A stretch of DNA of 64,000 nucleotides from Kofleriaceae bacterium. Lineage in GTDB: Bacteria > Myxococcota_A > Polyangia > Haliangiales > Haliangiaceae. Made by a program: the position numbers and the translations under genes. The DNA is taken from assembly GCA_018057825.1 (NCBI GenBank), contig JAGPCY010000029.1, positions 1 to 64,000 of the forward strand. The letters run 5' to 3'. Numbering within the stretch: position 1 is the first letter of the stretch; every line of letters starts with the position of its first letter. Below are positions 38,734 to 51,286 of the stretch, in pieces. The notes below the pieces were generated by a model, which saw nothing but the letters and a program-made list of their open reading frames with translations, was not told the DNA's origin and ran no database searches.

Positions 38734-39360
38734 GTGTTTGGGGTCGTATCCAAGCCGGCGTTGGATCGGATCCTCACGCTCCAGCTCATCGTGGGATGGG
38801 CGGGCGAGGGGCGGACCGATCCGCCCCGTCTGGGTTGGTGGCGCACCGCGCTCGGCGACGAGTTCGGCGGCGACGATCTGTTCCGTCGGCTGACCCCGCG
38901 CACCTGGCGCTGGGCGGTGCTCGAGGCCGCGCGCGCCGCCGCCCGCAAGGTCGACGCCCTGGCCCGGGCCCGCGCCGCCGACGCCGACGAGCTGATCTCG
39001 CTCTACCGCTTCGGCTTCCACCTCGACGAGCAGCTCGACGATCGCCTGGCCGAGCACAAGCGGGCCACCGCCGACCCGGTCGACGCGCTGCCCGGCCTGG
39101 CCGCGGTCATCGCGCGCTGGGATCGCGAGGCCTTCGCCGCCTGGCTCGCGGGGCAGGGCGCCGCCACCGTCGCGCCGTCGTCGATCGGCCGCCGCCTCAC
39201 CGGAGATCCCCCCGACGATCCGGTCGCCACCGCGGTCGCCCTGGTCGCGGCCCTGGCGCCCCTCGACGACGCTTATCCGGCGCCGCACTGGAAGCTGTCG
39301 CCGCAGCGCCAGGCCGCCCGCGACGCCGCCCGCGCGACCTCCGAGAAGGCCCGCGCATGA
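38734..39360 (+). CDS. brxE: BREX type 6 protein BrxE
   Basis: 208 residues, GTG start. It resembles BrxE proteins: [55 protein letters not shown], and [24 protein letters not shown]. BrxE is the marker of BREX types 5 and 6 and has no established biochemical role. It is the first gene of the operon; its stop overlaps the brxA start by ATGA. No upstream promoter is recognisable beyond the hexamer array. Confidence 0.88.
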   Translation: MFGVVSKPALDRILTLQLIVGWAGEGRTDPPRLGWWRTALGDEFGGDDLFRRLTPRTWRWAVLEAARAAARKVDALARARAADADELISLYRFGFHLDEQLDDRLAEHKRATADPVDALPGLAAVIARWDREAFAAWLAGQGAATVAPSSIGRRLTGDPPDDPVATAVALVAALAPLDDAYPAPHWKLSPQRQAARDAARATSEKARA

Positions 39361-40184
39361 CCGCGCTCGCCGAGGTCACCACGCCGCACTCGCGGCTCCT
39401 GCGCTGCTCGCTGTGCGTCGAAGAATCGCGGGCCTACTGGGGGCACGTCGATCCCGCCGATCCGCGCACCAGCGCCGCGCGCGCGTTCCTCGAGTCGTGG
39501 TTCGGCGTCAAGAGCGAGCCCTGGACCGACGAGCTCCTCGCCAACATGCGCGTCCGCTTCGACGCCTTCCCGGCCGCGCTCCGCGTGCTCGCCGGCTGGC
39601 GCGGCATGTCCCCCGACGTCCGCCGCCTGGTCTGCCACTTCCACGTCCAGCTCACCGATCCGCTGTACCGCGCGTTCACCGGCGACTTCCTGCCCGGCCG
39701 TCGCGACGCCCTGCGCGCCGAGGTCTACCGCCAGGGCGTACTGCAGTGGACCGCCGAGCACGGGCTCGCGCGCTGGGCCATGAAGACCCAGCTCCAGTTC
39801 ACGACCCGGCTCCTGTCCTGCGCCAGCGCCGCCGGGCTGGTGCGCGGCCGCCGCGAGCCGCGCGAGGCGGTCGTGCCGCGGGTGCCCGACCTCGCCCTCG
39901 AGTACATCCTCTACACGCTGCGCGGCCTCCGCTTCGACGGGACGCTGATCGCCAACCCGTACCTCGCCAGCCTCGGCCTGGTCGGCGGCTACCTGGCCGA
40001 CCGCCTGCGCGCGCTCGGCTCCGTGACCTTCCGGCAGATCGGCGACGTCCACGGCTTCGACTGGCGCTACGCCGATCTCGAGGCCTGGGCCGCCGCGACC
40101 CTCACCTCGCCGCCCGTCGCCCCGCTGCCCGTCGATCGGACCGATCGTACCGATCGTACCGACCTGCCCGAGGTGCACGCGTGA
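39357..40184 (+). CDS. brxA: BREX protein BrxA (DUF1819)
   Basis: 275 residues, all-helical in appearance. It carries family-like stretches: an N-terminal region with [53 protein letters not shown] and a C-terminal [12 protein letters not shown]. BrxA is a small DNA-binding protein of BREX systems. The tail has an odd [10 protein letters not shown] tandem from 9-bp DNA repeats. It is coupled on both sides (ATGA with brxE, GTGA with brxB). Confidence 0.87.
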   Translation: MTALAEVTTPHSRLLRCSLCVEESRAYWGHVDPADPRTSAARAFLESWFGVKSEPWTDELLANMRVRFDAFPAALRVLAGWRGMSPDVRRLVCHFHVQLTDPLYRAFTGDFLPGRRDALRAEVYRQGVLQWTAEHGLARWAMKTQLQFTTRLLSCASAAGLVRGRREPREAVVPRVPDLALEYILYTLRGLRFDGTLIANPYLASLGLVGGYLADRLRALGSVTFRQIGDVHGFDWRYADLEAWAAATLTSPPVAPLPVDRTDRTDRTDLPEVHA

Positions 40185-40825
40185 CGACGCCCCGCACCGC
40201 GACGCCGCGCACCGAGCTCGACCTGGCCTTCGCCGCCCTGCGCCGCGATCTGGTCCACCCCGACGGGCCGCGCATCAGCACGATGCGCAACTACCGGTAC
40301 GCGATCGTCCCCTACGATCCGGTCGACGAGTTCAAGCTGCGCGAGCGGGTGCGCGAGCTGGTCGGCGACCTGACCTCGGCGGGCTGGGTCATCTTGACCT
40401 TGTCCTTGCACAAGCTCCTTCTGCGCCGCCTGCGCGCCCTGGGCGACGCCCAGGTGCAGCGCATGATCGAGGCCGAGCGCGCCGCCGCCGCCGCGTCCCC
40501 CGAGCGCGGCATCAACTACCTGCGCACCAAGTTCGGCCGCGAGCTCGACGGCGCCACCGGCATCGCCGCCGACGTCTCGCGCGAGATCCTGGCCTTCACC
40601 GACGCCCACCCCGACAAGGCCGAGCGCACCCTGGTGTTCATCGGCCGGTGCGGCGCGCTCTACCCGTTCTTCCGGGTCTCGGCCCTGCTCAAGCACCTCG
40701 ACGGGCGGACCCGCAACGTCCCCGTCGTCCTCTTGTACCCGGGCGAGCGCCGCGGCGAGGCCGGGTTGTCGTTCATGGGCGAGCTCGATCCCGATCGCGA
40801 CTACCGCCCCCGGATCTACCCGTGA
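40181..40825 (+). CDS. brxB: BREX protein BrxB (DUF1788)
   Basis: 214 residues from GTG 40181, fixed by the GTGA overlap with brxA. It shows the DUF1788 pattern: LDLAFAALRRDLVHPDGPRISTMRNYRYAIVPYDP, INYLRTKFGRELDG, and the C-terminal FIGRCGALYPFFRVSALLKHLDGRTRNVPVVLLYPG. BrxB is part of the core BREX assembly with BrxC and PglZ; its reaction is unknown. brxC follows after 13 bases. Confidence 0.88.
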   Translation: MTTPRTATPRTELDLAFAALRRDLVHPDGPRISTMRNYRYAIVPYDPVDEFKLRERVRELVGDLTSAGWVILTLSLHKLLLRRLRALGDAQVQRMIEAERAAAAASPERGINYLRTKFGRELDGATGIAADVSREILAFTDAHPDKAERTLVFIGRCGALYPFFRVSALLKHLDGRTRNVPVVLLYPGERRGEAGLSFMGELDPDRDYRPRIYP

Positions 40826-40838
40826 GAGGCCCCGGCCG

Positions 40839-44459
<3,621 letters not shown>

Positions 44460-44573
44460 CGATGGCGGGGCGAGTCGACGTGGGGCGCGGAATCGACGCG
44501 CGGCCGGGGCCGCACCGGTCCTTCCGATTTCAGTTTAACTCATTGGTTACAGGTACTTGTAAGTCGATCCTGG

Positions 44574-44597
44574 ATAAGGTAAAAACTTTTTCCTTAT
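44574..44597. promoter_or_regulatory. Palindrome over the start codon of the inserted ATPase gene
   Basis: ATAAGG (44574-44579) and CCTTAT (44592-44597) pair, and the inner AAAA/TTTT extends the stem to 10 pairs with one mismatch. The palindrome includes the ATG of the gene at 44596. No Shine-Dalgarno sequence lies at normal distance. The upstream 60 bases (44521-44580) are only about 40% GC, in a genome near 70%. It could act as an operator for self-control or as an mRNA hairpin hiding the start. Confidence 0.5.
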
Positions 44598-46053
44598 GAG
44601 CTGGGGGTTCTACGGTCGCCAGGCGGAGCTCGAGCAGCTCCGCGCCATCCTCGCCCGGGGACGCTGGTTCTTCGTCAAGGTGACGGGGCGTCGTCGGATC
44701 GGCAAGACGACGCTGATCCAGCAGGCGCTCCCCACCTCCGGCCGCCGGATCTTCTACGTTCAGATCCCGGACTCCGGTCCGGCGGGCGTCTTGTCGGCGG
44801 TGGCGGACGCCCTCGAGACCTTCCAGGTCGACGCGGCAGCGATCCCTCGGCCGCGGTCGTTGCGCGAGCTGGCGCAGACCATCGGGCAGCTCGCCCGCGC
44901 CGGCTACATCGTCGCCCTCGATGAGTTCCAGTACGTCAACCGCGAGCGGCTGCGCGAGTTCTGCTCGCATCTCCAAGAGGAGGTGGATCGGATGCTCGCG
45001 ACCTCCGACCGCGTGACGGGCGGCCTCTTGGTCCTGGGATCGATCCAGACCGAGATCAACGCCTTGCTCGAAGACCGCGCGGCGCCGCTGTACAACCGCA
45101 CGACCGACGAGATCCGCCTCGGCCACCTCGACATCGCCTCGCTGGTGAGCCTCCTCGAGGCCCACGCCGAGCCAACTCCGGACCGCCTGCTGTTTCTGTG
45201 GAACCTGTTCGAGGGCGTGCCGAAGTTCTACCGCGACTGCTACGAGCAGGGCGTCCTGGCGGGTGGCCGGCGCGACCTGCTCGAGCGCACGTTCTTCTTG
45301 AGCTCCTCGCCCCTGCGCACCGAGGCCGACAACTGGTTCCTGAAGGAGCTGCACGGCCGCTACGACGTCGTGCTCAAGTACATCGCGCGCCACTCGGGGT
45401 GCTCGAACGGCGACCTCTTGCAGCACGTCCGCACGGTGAGCCCCGAGAACGAGCAGGTCGGTGGCTATCTCAAGGTGCTCGCCGAGCGCTACCAGATGAT
45501 CGAACGGAAGCAGCCGATCTTCGCCAAGCCGACCAGCCGCAGCGGTCGCTACTACCTCACTGACAACTTCTTGCGCGCCTGGCTCGCGGCGCTGGCGAAC
45601 CCGGTGCAAGCGCTCAACTTCGCGCCGGTCGCCGGGCTCATCGAGCAGGCCGACGATCGCCTGGCGGTCGTCGAGGGCCAATCGCTCGAGAAGCTGGTCG
45701 CGACGCTGTACGAAGAGCGCAGCCGCAAGGGCCTCGGCGACTTCGCCCTGACGGCGCGGATCCAGGGCTTCTGGGACAGCAGCGACACCGAGATCGATCT
45801 GGTGGCGATCAACGAGCCCCAGCGTCGCATCCGGTTCGGCAGTTGCAAGCGCAGCGCTGACCGCCTGCTCGCCGACGTCCCGGTGTTCGACGGTCATGTG
45901 GCGCGCTTCCTGGCCGGGCATCGGCAGTACGCCGAGTGGCAGATCGAGAAGGTCAGCATCGCGCCGACGATCCCGTCCGACACGCGCGCGCGGCTCCACG
46001 CCGCTGGTCACCTCGCCCAGGACCTCGCCGACCTCACCGCCGGCCTTCCCTGA
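44596..46053 (+). CDS. ATPase_2-type P-loop ATPase with DUF234 nuclease-like C-terminus
   Basis: 485 residues. The N-terminal archaeal-type ATPase domain (PF01637) has FYGRQAELEQL, Walker A GRRRIGKTTL (Lys37), and Walker B ALDEFQYV (Asp109-Glu110). A winged-helix linker precedes the C-terminal DUF234 part. The latter contains DTEIDLVAI...RFGSCK (Glu399, Asp401, Lys418), compatible with a PD-(D/E)xK nuclease core. Relatives are common in archaea and mobile islands; their function is poorly known. It sits inside the BREX operon between brxC and pglX with its own AT-rich leader and no start/stop overlap, which suggests a later insertion. Bases 46054-46103 after it contain three copies of GAGCCTTCC. 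Confidence 0.82.
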   Translation: MSWGFYGRQAELEQLRAILARGRWFFVKVTGRRRIGKTTLIQQALPTSGRRIFYVQIPDSGPAGVLSAVADALETFQVDAAAIPRPRSLRELAQTIGQLARAGYIVALDEFQYVNRERLREFCSHLQEEVDRMLATSDRVTGGLLVLGSIQTEINALLEDRAAPLYNRTTDEIRLGHLDIASLVSLLEAHAEPTPDRLLFLWNLFEGVPKFYRDCYEQGVLAGGRRDLLERTFFLSSSPLRTEADNWFLKELHGRYDVVLKYIARHSGCSNGDLLQHVRTVSPENEQVGGYLKVLAERYQMIERKQPIFAKPTSRSGRYYLTDNFLRAWLAALANPVQALNFAPVAGLIEQADDRLAVVEGQSLEKLVATLYEERSRKGLGDFALTARIQGFWDSSDTEIDLVAINEPQRRIRFGSCKRSADRLLADVPVFDGHVARFLAGHRQYAEWQIEKVSIAPTIPSDTRARLHAAGHLAQDLADLTAGLP

Positions 46054-46127
46054 GCCTTCCCTGAGCCTTCCTTGCATTTCCTCTGAGCATCCTTCGAGCC
46101 GCTATGCCCACGATTGCGACGGTCACC

Positions 46128-49100
46128 ATGACGAGCGAGGCCAAGCGGGCGCTGGCCAGGACGATCCGCGGGCTGCGCGGGCGGCTGATCGAGGAGCTGG
46201 GGGCGGCGATGGAGCGGGCCTACCTCCTGTCGATCGACGCCAAGAAGGCGCAGCTGGATGAGGCGGCGCGGGTCAAGCGGGCGCGGCTCGAGCGCGCGAT
46301 CGAGGAGCAGGTGCGGGGCCACACCGACAAGGGCGCGAAGGACGCGGCGGCGGCGCGGCTGCGGGCCGAGGTGGTGACCGACGCGGCGGCGACCTTGCTC
46401 GTGCGGCTGGTGTACCTGCGGTTGCTCGAGGCCAGCGGGCTCGTGGCGGTGAAGGTGGTGACCGGCGGGTGGGCGAGCCGCGGCTACCGCGACTTCTGCG
46501 AGGTCGCGCCGGAGCTGGTGCGCGCCGACGAGACCGAGGGCTACGCGGCGCTCCTGGGCCTGGTCTTCGACGAGCTGGCCCACGAGCTGCCCGGCCTCTA
46601 CGGCCCGGTGCGGATGACGGCGCTCGTGCCGGTGCCGGCGGCGACCTTGCGCGCGGTGATCGAGGCGCTCAACGACCCCGAGCTGGCGACGGTGTGGACC
46701 GACGACACCGCGCTCGGGTGGATCTACCAGTACTGGAACGACCCCGAGCGCGAGCGCCTCGACGCCAAGCTGGCCGCCGCCAAGAAGCTCGAGAACCACG
46801 AGATCGCGTCGAAGACGCAGATGTTCACCGAGCGCTACATGGTCGAGTGGCTGCTGCAGAACACGCTCGGCCAGCTATGGCTGGCGATGTGCAAGCAGCA
46901 CGGATGGCACGCGGAGGCCCAGGCCTCGGGTCTGCTCGACAGGCTGGAGGAGCGGCGCATCGCCTGGCGCGCCCGGCGCGAGGCCGGCGAGGTCGCCCTC
47001 GACGCGATGATGCCGATCGAGCCCGGGCTCGAGGAGCGCTGGAAGTACTGGGTGCCGCAGCCCTTGCCCGACGACGCGGTGGCCAGCGCGCCGGCCAGCG
47101 TGCGCGACCTGACGCTCCTCGATCCGGCCTGCGGCTCGGGGCACTTCCTGGTGATCGCGTGTGATCTCCTGTTCGCGCTCTACCAGGAAGAGGCGCGGCA
47201 CCGGGGCGAGGTGTGGAGCGACCGCGAGATCGTCGAGTCGATCCTCGAGCGCAACCTCCACGGTCTCGACATCGATCCCAAGGCGGTGCAGCTCGCGGCG
47301 GCGGCGCTGATGCTGAAGGCGCGGCAACTGTGCGCCCAGGCCGAGCCGCGGACGCTGAACCTGGTGGCGCCGGCCTTCAGCCTGGCGCGCTTGCCGGGGC
47401 AGGACCCGGCGCTGCGCGAGCTCTACGCGGCGGTCAAGGACGAGACCGGCATCCCCGAGGCCCTGACGGCGACGATCGTCGGCGCCCTGACCGGGGCCGA
47501 TCACCTGGGCACGCTGCTGAAGGTCGACGCGGCCATCGACGCCGCGATCGAGCAGTACGGCGCGCAGCTCTCGGCGGCGGTGCCGTCCCGGGCCGATCAG
47601 GGCGACCTGTTCACCGGGCACCAGCCCAGGCGCCGGAAGCGCATCACCGCCGAGACCGCCAAGGCCGCGGTCCTCGACCGGCTCGAGGCCTTCTTGCGCC
47701 ACCACACCGGCGGCGCCGACCTGGGCCTGCGCCTGCGCGGCGAGCAGCTCGCGGCCGGCGTGCGCTTCGTGCGCCTGGTGCGCGAGGGGCAATACGATCT
47801 CGTCATCGGCAACCCGCCCTACCAGGGCACGAGCAAGCTGGCCGACAAGGCCTACGTCGAGAAGGAGTACCCGCGGGGCAAGGCCGACTTGTACGCGGCG
47901 TTCCTCGAGCGGGGCCTGCAGCTCGTCAAGCCAGGCGGGGTGTCGGCCTTGCTGACGATGCGCAACTGGATGTTCATCAAGCAGTTCAGCGCGCTGCGCG
48001 AGTGGCTGCTGGCGACCTACGACCTGCGCATGTTGGGGGACGTCGACCGGGGGGCCTTCGAGGAGGTCCCCGACGAGGTCGTCGCCGCGGTGATGAGCGT
48101 GTTCCGCAGCGCGCCGCCGAGCGAGACGCCCAGCGTGGCGATGCAGCCGACGCCCCTCGAGGACAAGGCGCGCGACAGCGAGCGCACCAAGCGCAAGCGC
48201 GCCGCGGTGCTCTGCCAGGTCGGCCGCTACGAGTTCGAGCAGTCGTCGTTCGGCTGCGTCCTGGAGTCGCCAGTCCTGTACTGGTGGTCCGTTGAACGGC
48301 GTAACGGCTACTCGCAATCGAAGAAACTAGGCGAGGTCGCGCCTGTTCGCATGGGGATATCGACGTCTGATAATGGCCGGTTCGTGCGGATGTGCTGGGA
48401 GGTTTCGTTTGGTGGTGTTAGCGGCGTCGAAGGCGGGCTGTATGAATACCTTCATTCCACCTGGCGGCCGTTGATTAGTGGCGCGGCCGGGGTGGCCTGG
48501 CTAGCCCCGCTTGAGCTGGTCGTGCACTGGCGCGATGGTGCCTTGGAGCTGGAGACTTCGGCTGGTGCAGTGCTTCGGAATCCGATGGTTCAGATGCTGG
48601 GCGGGATCGCGTTCACGCCGATGGGCAACGCCTTCAGTGCCCGCTTGCACAGATTCAAGAGTGTCTTCGACGCTGTGGGAAGATCTGTGATTCATGCGGA
48701 CCTGGCGCCGATTCTTGCGGCTATGAACAGCACCCACGCGCGTAGCACGATCTGCGACTTGAGTCCGGCAATAACGTTCACGGTCGGTGATGTAGAGCGG
48801 ATGCCGTTGGTGCCTCAAGTCGATGCGGCGGGCGTGGTCCATGGGATCTCGCTCGCATTCGGCGAACATGAGGCCCACCGAGAACCCTCGGTCGAGTTCC
48901 GCCGCCCCGGTCCCTCACCCTGGCGCCACGCCCAAGAGTGGGCCCAGCTCGCCGTCGATCGCCCCGACGGCGCGCCGCTGCCGCCCTACGAGCCGGTCTA
49001 CGATCCCGAGCCGCCGACCGATCATCTCTCCTTCGCGATCGGCGTCGCCCTCGGGCGTTTCGGCGCCAACGGCGAGGGCATCCTCACCGAGGCGCCGGCC

Positions 49101-50138
49101 ACCGCGCTGCCCCACGGCATCCTGTTTCTGTCCGACGCCACCGATACCGCCGACTCCCTGGCGCACCCCGCCGCCGCGCCGATCCTCGCGGCCTGGGCCA
49201 CCCACGGCCCGGCCATCGACGACAAGCGGACCCTCAAGAACTACCTGCAGGACAAGTTCTTCCCCGACGTCCATCGCAAGCTCTACGAGAACCGGCCGAT
49301 CTACTTCCCGCTGTCCTCCGCCAAGAAAGCCTTTGTCGCCTACGTCTCGATCCATCGCTGGACCGCCAGCACGCTCAATGACCTGCTCGCCGAGCACCTG
49401 TACCCGGCCAAGCGCACCCTCGAGGGCGAGGTGACCGATCTGCGGGCCGCGCGCGACGGCGCCGACAAGAAGGCGGCCAAGGCGGCCGAGAAGCGGTTCG
49501 GCGAGGTCGGCAAGTGGCTCGAGGAGCTAAACGGGTTCATCGCCGCCGTCGAGCAGTGCGCCGATCGCGGCCCGCCGCCCCCCGACAGCAAGACCAAGCC
49601 GCGCGAGGTCGACGCTCGCTACGTCCCCGTTCTGGACGACGGCGTCATGATCAACAGCGCCGCGCTGTGGCCGCTCCTCGAGCCGCAGTGGAAGGATCCC
49701 AAGAAGTGGTGGAAGGAGCTGGCCAACGCCGACGGCAAGAAGGACTACGACTGGGCCCACCTGGCCGCGCGCTACTTCCCCACCCGCGTCGACGGCAAGT
49801 GCCAGGACGACCCCAGCCTCGCCGTCGCCCACGGCTGTTTCTGGAGGTACCACCCGGCCAAGGCCTACCAGTGGGAGCTGCGCTTGCAGGACGAGCTCCG
49901 CCCCGACTTCACCCTCGACGAAAACGACAAGGCCGCGAGCGACGCCGCCCGCGCCGCCTTCGAGGCCGCCCACCCCGACACCGTCGAGGAGCTGGTCGCC
50001 AAGGAGCACCAGCGCCGCCAGCGCAAGCTCGCCAAGGCCAGCGGCGCCCCCGACGACGACGAGCCCGAGGCCCAGGGCTCCCTCGAGCTCGACGCCGCCC
50101 CGGACCCCGACGCCGCCGACGACGAGGCCGCGCCATGA
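46128..50138 (+). CDS. pglX: BREX type 6 adenine-specific DNA methyltransferase PglX
   Basis: 1336 residues from ATG 46128; an in-frame ATG at 46104 is possible. I prefer 46128 because the family starts near MTSEAKRALARTIRGLRGRLIEELG. Methyltransferase motif I DPACGSGHFLV (about residue 332) and motif IV GNPPYQG (about 562) indicate an N6-adenine enzyme. Residues about 715-920 form the presumed target-recognition region and are encoded by lower-GC DNA with different codon use. The C-terminal part returns to host style. PglX methylates the BREX site in host DNA and is needed for phage exclusion. Its stop overlaps the next start (ATGA). Confidence 0.93.
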   Translation: MTSEAKRALARTIRGLRGRLIEELGAAMERAYLLSIDAKKAQLDEAARVKRARLERAIEEQVRGHTDKGAKDAAAARLRAEVVTDAAATLLVRLVYLRLLEASGLVAVKVVTGGWASRGYRDFCEVAPELVRADETEGYAALLGLVFDELAHELPGLYGPVRMTALVPVPAATLRAVIEALNDPELATVWTDDTALGWIYQYWNDPERERLDAKLAAAKKLENHEIASKTQMFTERYMVEWLLQNTLGQLWLAMCKQHGWHAEAQASGLLDRLEERRIAWRARREAGEVALDAMMPIEPGLEERWKYWVPQPLPDDAVASAPASVRDLTLLDPACGSGHFLVIACDLLFALYQEEARHRGEVWSDREIVESILERNLHGLDIDPKAVQLAAAALMLKARQLCAQAEPRTLNLVAPAFSLARLPGQDPALRELYAAVKDETGIPEALTATIVGALTGADHLGTLLKVDAAIDAAIEQYGAQLSAAVPSRADQGDLFTGHQPRRRKRITAETAKAAVLDRLEAFLRHHTGGADLGLRLRGEQLAAGVRFVRLVREGQYDLVIGNPPYQGTSKLADKAYVEKEYPRGKADLYAAFLERGLQLVKPGGVSALLTMRNWMFIKQFSALREWLLATYDLRMLGDVDRGAFEEVPDEVVAAVMSVFRSAPPSETPSVAMQPTPLEDKARDSERTKRKRAAVLCQVGRYEFEQSSFGCVLESPVLYWWSVERRNGYSQSKKLGEVAPVRMGISTSDNGRFVRMCWEVSFGGVSGVEGGLYEYLHSTWRPLISGAAGVAWLAPLELVVHWRDGALELETSAGAVLRNPMVQMLGGIAFTPMGNAFSARLHRFKSVFDAVGRSVIHADLAPILAAMNSTHARSTICDLSPAITFTVGDVERMPLVPQVDAAGVVHGISLAFGEHEAHREPSVEFRRPGPSPWRHAQEWAQLAVDRPDGAPLPPYEPVYDPEPPTDHLSFAIGVALGRFGANGEGILTEAPATALPHGILFLSDATDTADSLAHPAAAPILAAWATHGPAIDDKRTLKNYLQDKFFPDVHRKLYENRPIYFPLSSAKKAFVAYVSIHRWTASTLNDLLAEHLYPAKRTLEGEVTDLRAARDGADKKAAKAAEKRFGEVGKWLEELNGFIAAVEQCADRGPPPPDSKTKPREVDARYVPVLDDGVMINSAALWPLLEPQWKDPKKWWKELANADGKKDYDWAHLAARYFPTRVDGKCQDDPSLAVAHGCFWRYHPAKAYQWELRLQDELRPDFTLDENDKAASDAARAAFEAAHPDTVEELVAKEHQRRQRKLAKASGAPDDDEPEAQGSLELDAAPDPDAADDEAAP

Positions 50139-51286
50139 CCACCCCCGCCGCGCCCCTCGATCTGACCGCCGACCAGCTCTACGGGCGCATCGCCCAGATC
50201 CTCGAGCAAGCCCGCGGCCAGGTCGCGCGCACCGTCAACACCGCGATGGTCCACGCCTACTGGCACATCGGTCGGGAGATCGTGGAGGTCGAGCAGGCCG
50301 GGTCGGCCCGGGCCGGCTACGGCGAGGAGGTCCTCGAGCGGCTTTCGGCGCGCCTTCGAGCGACGTTCGGCAAAGGCTTCGGGCTGCGAACGCTCCGCAG
50401 TATTCGTGCGTTTTATCTCATGTTTCCAAACGGTTCGGCGCTTCCAGAGATTCGGCAAGCACTGCTTGCCGAATCTGGCGCCCGAGTTCAGCCGGCCCTG
50501 CCTGTCGAATCTCCCCGTGCGCTGTTCCCATCGTCGCTCGGCTGGACCCACTACCTCGTCCTCTTGCGGGTGCAGCGCCCCGAGGCCCGGGCGTTCTACG
50601 AGATCGAGGCCGCCCGGGAGTGCTGGTCGACCCGGCAGCTCGAGCGACAGATCGGCGCGCTCTACTTCGACCGGCTGGCGCGCAACCGGGCGCCCGAGGA
50701 AGTGCTCGCCCTGGCGCGGCACGGCCAGGAGGTCGCGACGCCGGCCGACGTCCTCAAGGAGCCGTTCGTCCTCGAGTTCCTCGATCTCCCGGAGCACCCC
50801 TCGCTGCGCGAGCGCGACATCGAGCAGGCGATCATCGACCGGCTCGAGGCGTTCATGCTCGAGCTGGGCAAGGGCTTCTGCTTCGTCGGGCGCCAGAAGC
50901 GGCTGACCGTCGATGGCGATCACTTCTACGTCGACCTGGTGTTCTACAACCGCCTGTTGCGCTGCTTCGTGCTGGTCGATCTCAAGCTCGGCAAGCTCAC
51001 CCACCAGGACCTGGGCCAGATGCAGATGTACGTGAACTACTTCGACCGCACGCAGCGGGCCGAGCACGAGCACAAGACCATCGGCATCGTCCTGTGCTCG
51101 GAGCAGAACGCGGCGATGGTGAAGATCACGCTGCCCGAGGACAACCAGCAGCTGGTCGCGGCGACCTACCAGATGTATCTGCCCACCGAGGCCGAGCTCG
51201 AGGCCGAGCTCACCCGCGAGCGCATCGCCGCCGAGCGAGCGCTCGGGCTGGCGGCGCCGATCGACCCGGCGGTGCCCAGTGAGTGA
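50135..51286 (+). CDS. DUF1016/YhcG-family PD-(D/E)xK nuclease
   Basis: 383 residues. The N-terminal DUF1016_N region has ARGQVARTVNTAMVHAYWHIGREIVE and LSARLRATFGKGFGLRTLRSIRAFY. The C-terminal YhcG nuclease domain (PF06250) has FYVDLVFYNRLLRCFVLVDLKLGKL, giving Asp near 267, Asp near 282 and Lys near 284. Such proteins are probable DNA nucleases and often accompany type I restriction or other defence loci. It overlaps pglX (ATGA) and pglZ (8 bases), so it is built into the operon. A perfect palindrome is inserted in frame at about residues 105-114, in the variable middle region. Confidence 0.87.
   Translation: MTTPAAPLDLTADQLYGRIAQILEQARGQVARTVNTAMVHAYWHIGREIVEVEQAGSARAGYGEEVLERLSARLRATFGKGFGLRTLRSIRAFYLMFPNGSALPEIRQALLAESGARVQPALPVESPRALFPSSLGWTHYLVLLRVQRPEARAFYEIEAARECWSTRQLERQIGALYFDRLARNRAPEEVLALARHGQEVATPADVLKEPFVLEFLDLPEHPSLRERDIEQAIIDRLEAFMLELGKGFCFVGRQKRLTVDGDHFYVDLVFYNRLLRCFVLVDLKLGKLTHQDLGQMQMYVNYFDRTQRAEHEHKTIGIVLCSEQNAAMVKITLPEDNQQLVAATYQMYLPTEAELEAELTRERIAAERALGLAAPIDPAVPSE
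50448..50476. repeat. Perfect palindrome inside the YhcG-family gene
   Basis: AGATTCGGCAAGC (50448-50460), a 3-base loop, then its exact complement GCTTGCCGAATCT (50464-50476). It lies in a stretch of lower GC (50395-50530), while the reading frame stays open. GTCGAATCTCC nearby (about 50505) partly repeats one arm. It looks like a small mobile palindromic unit (REP- or RPE-like) tolerated in a loop of the protein. Confidence 0.75.
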
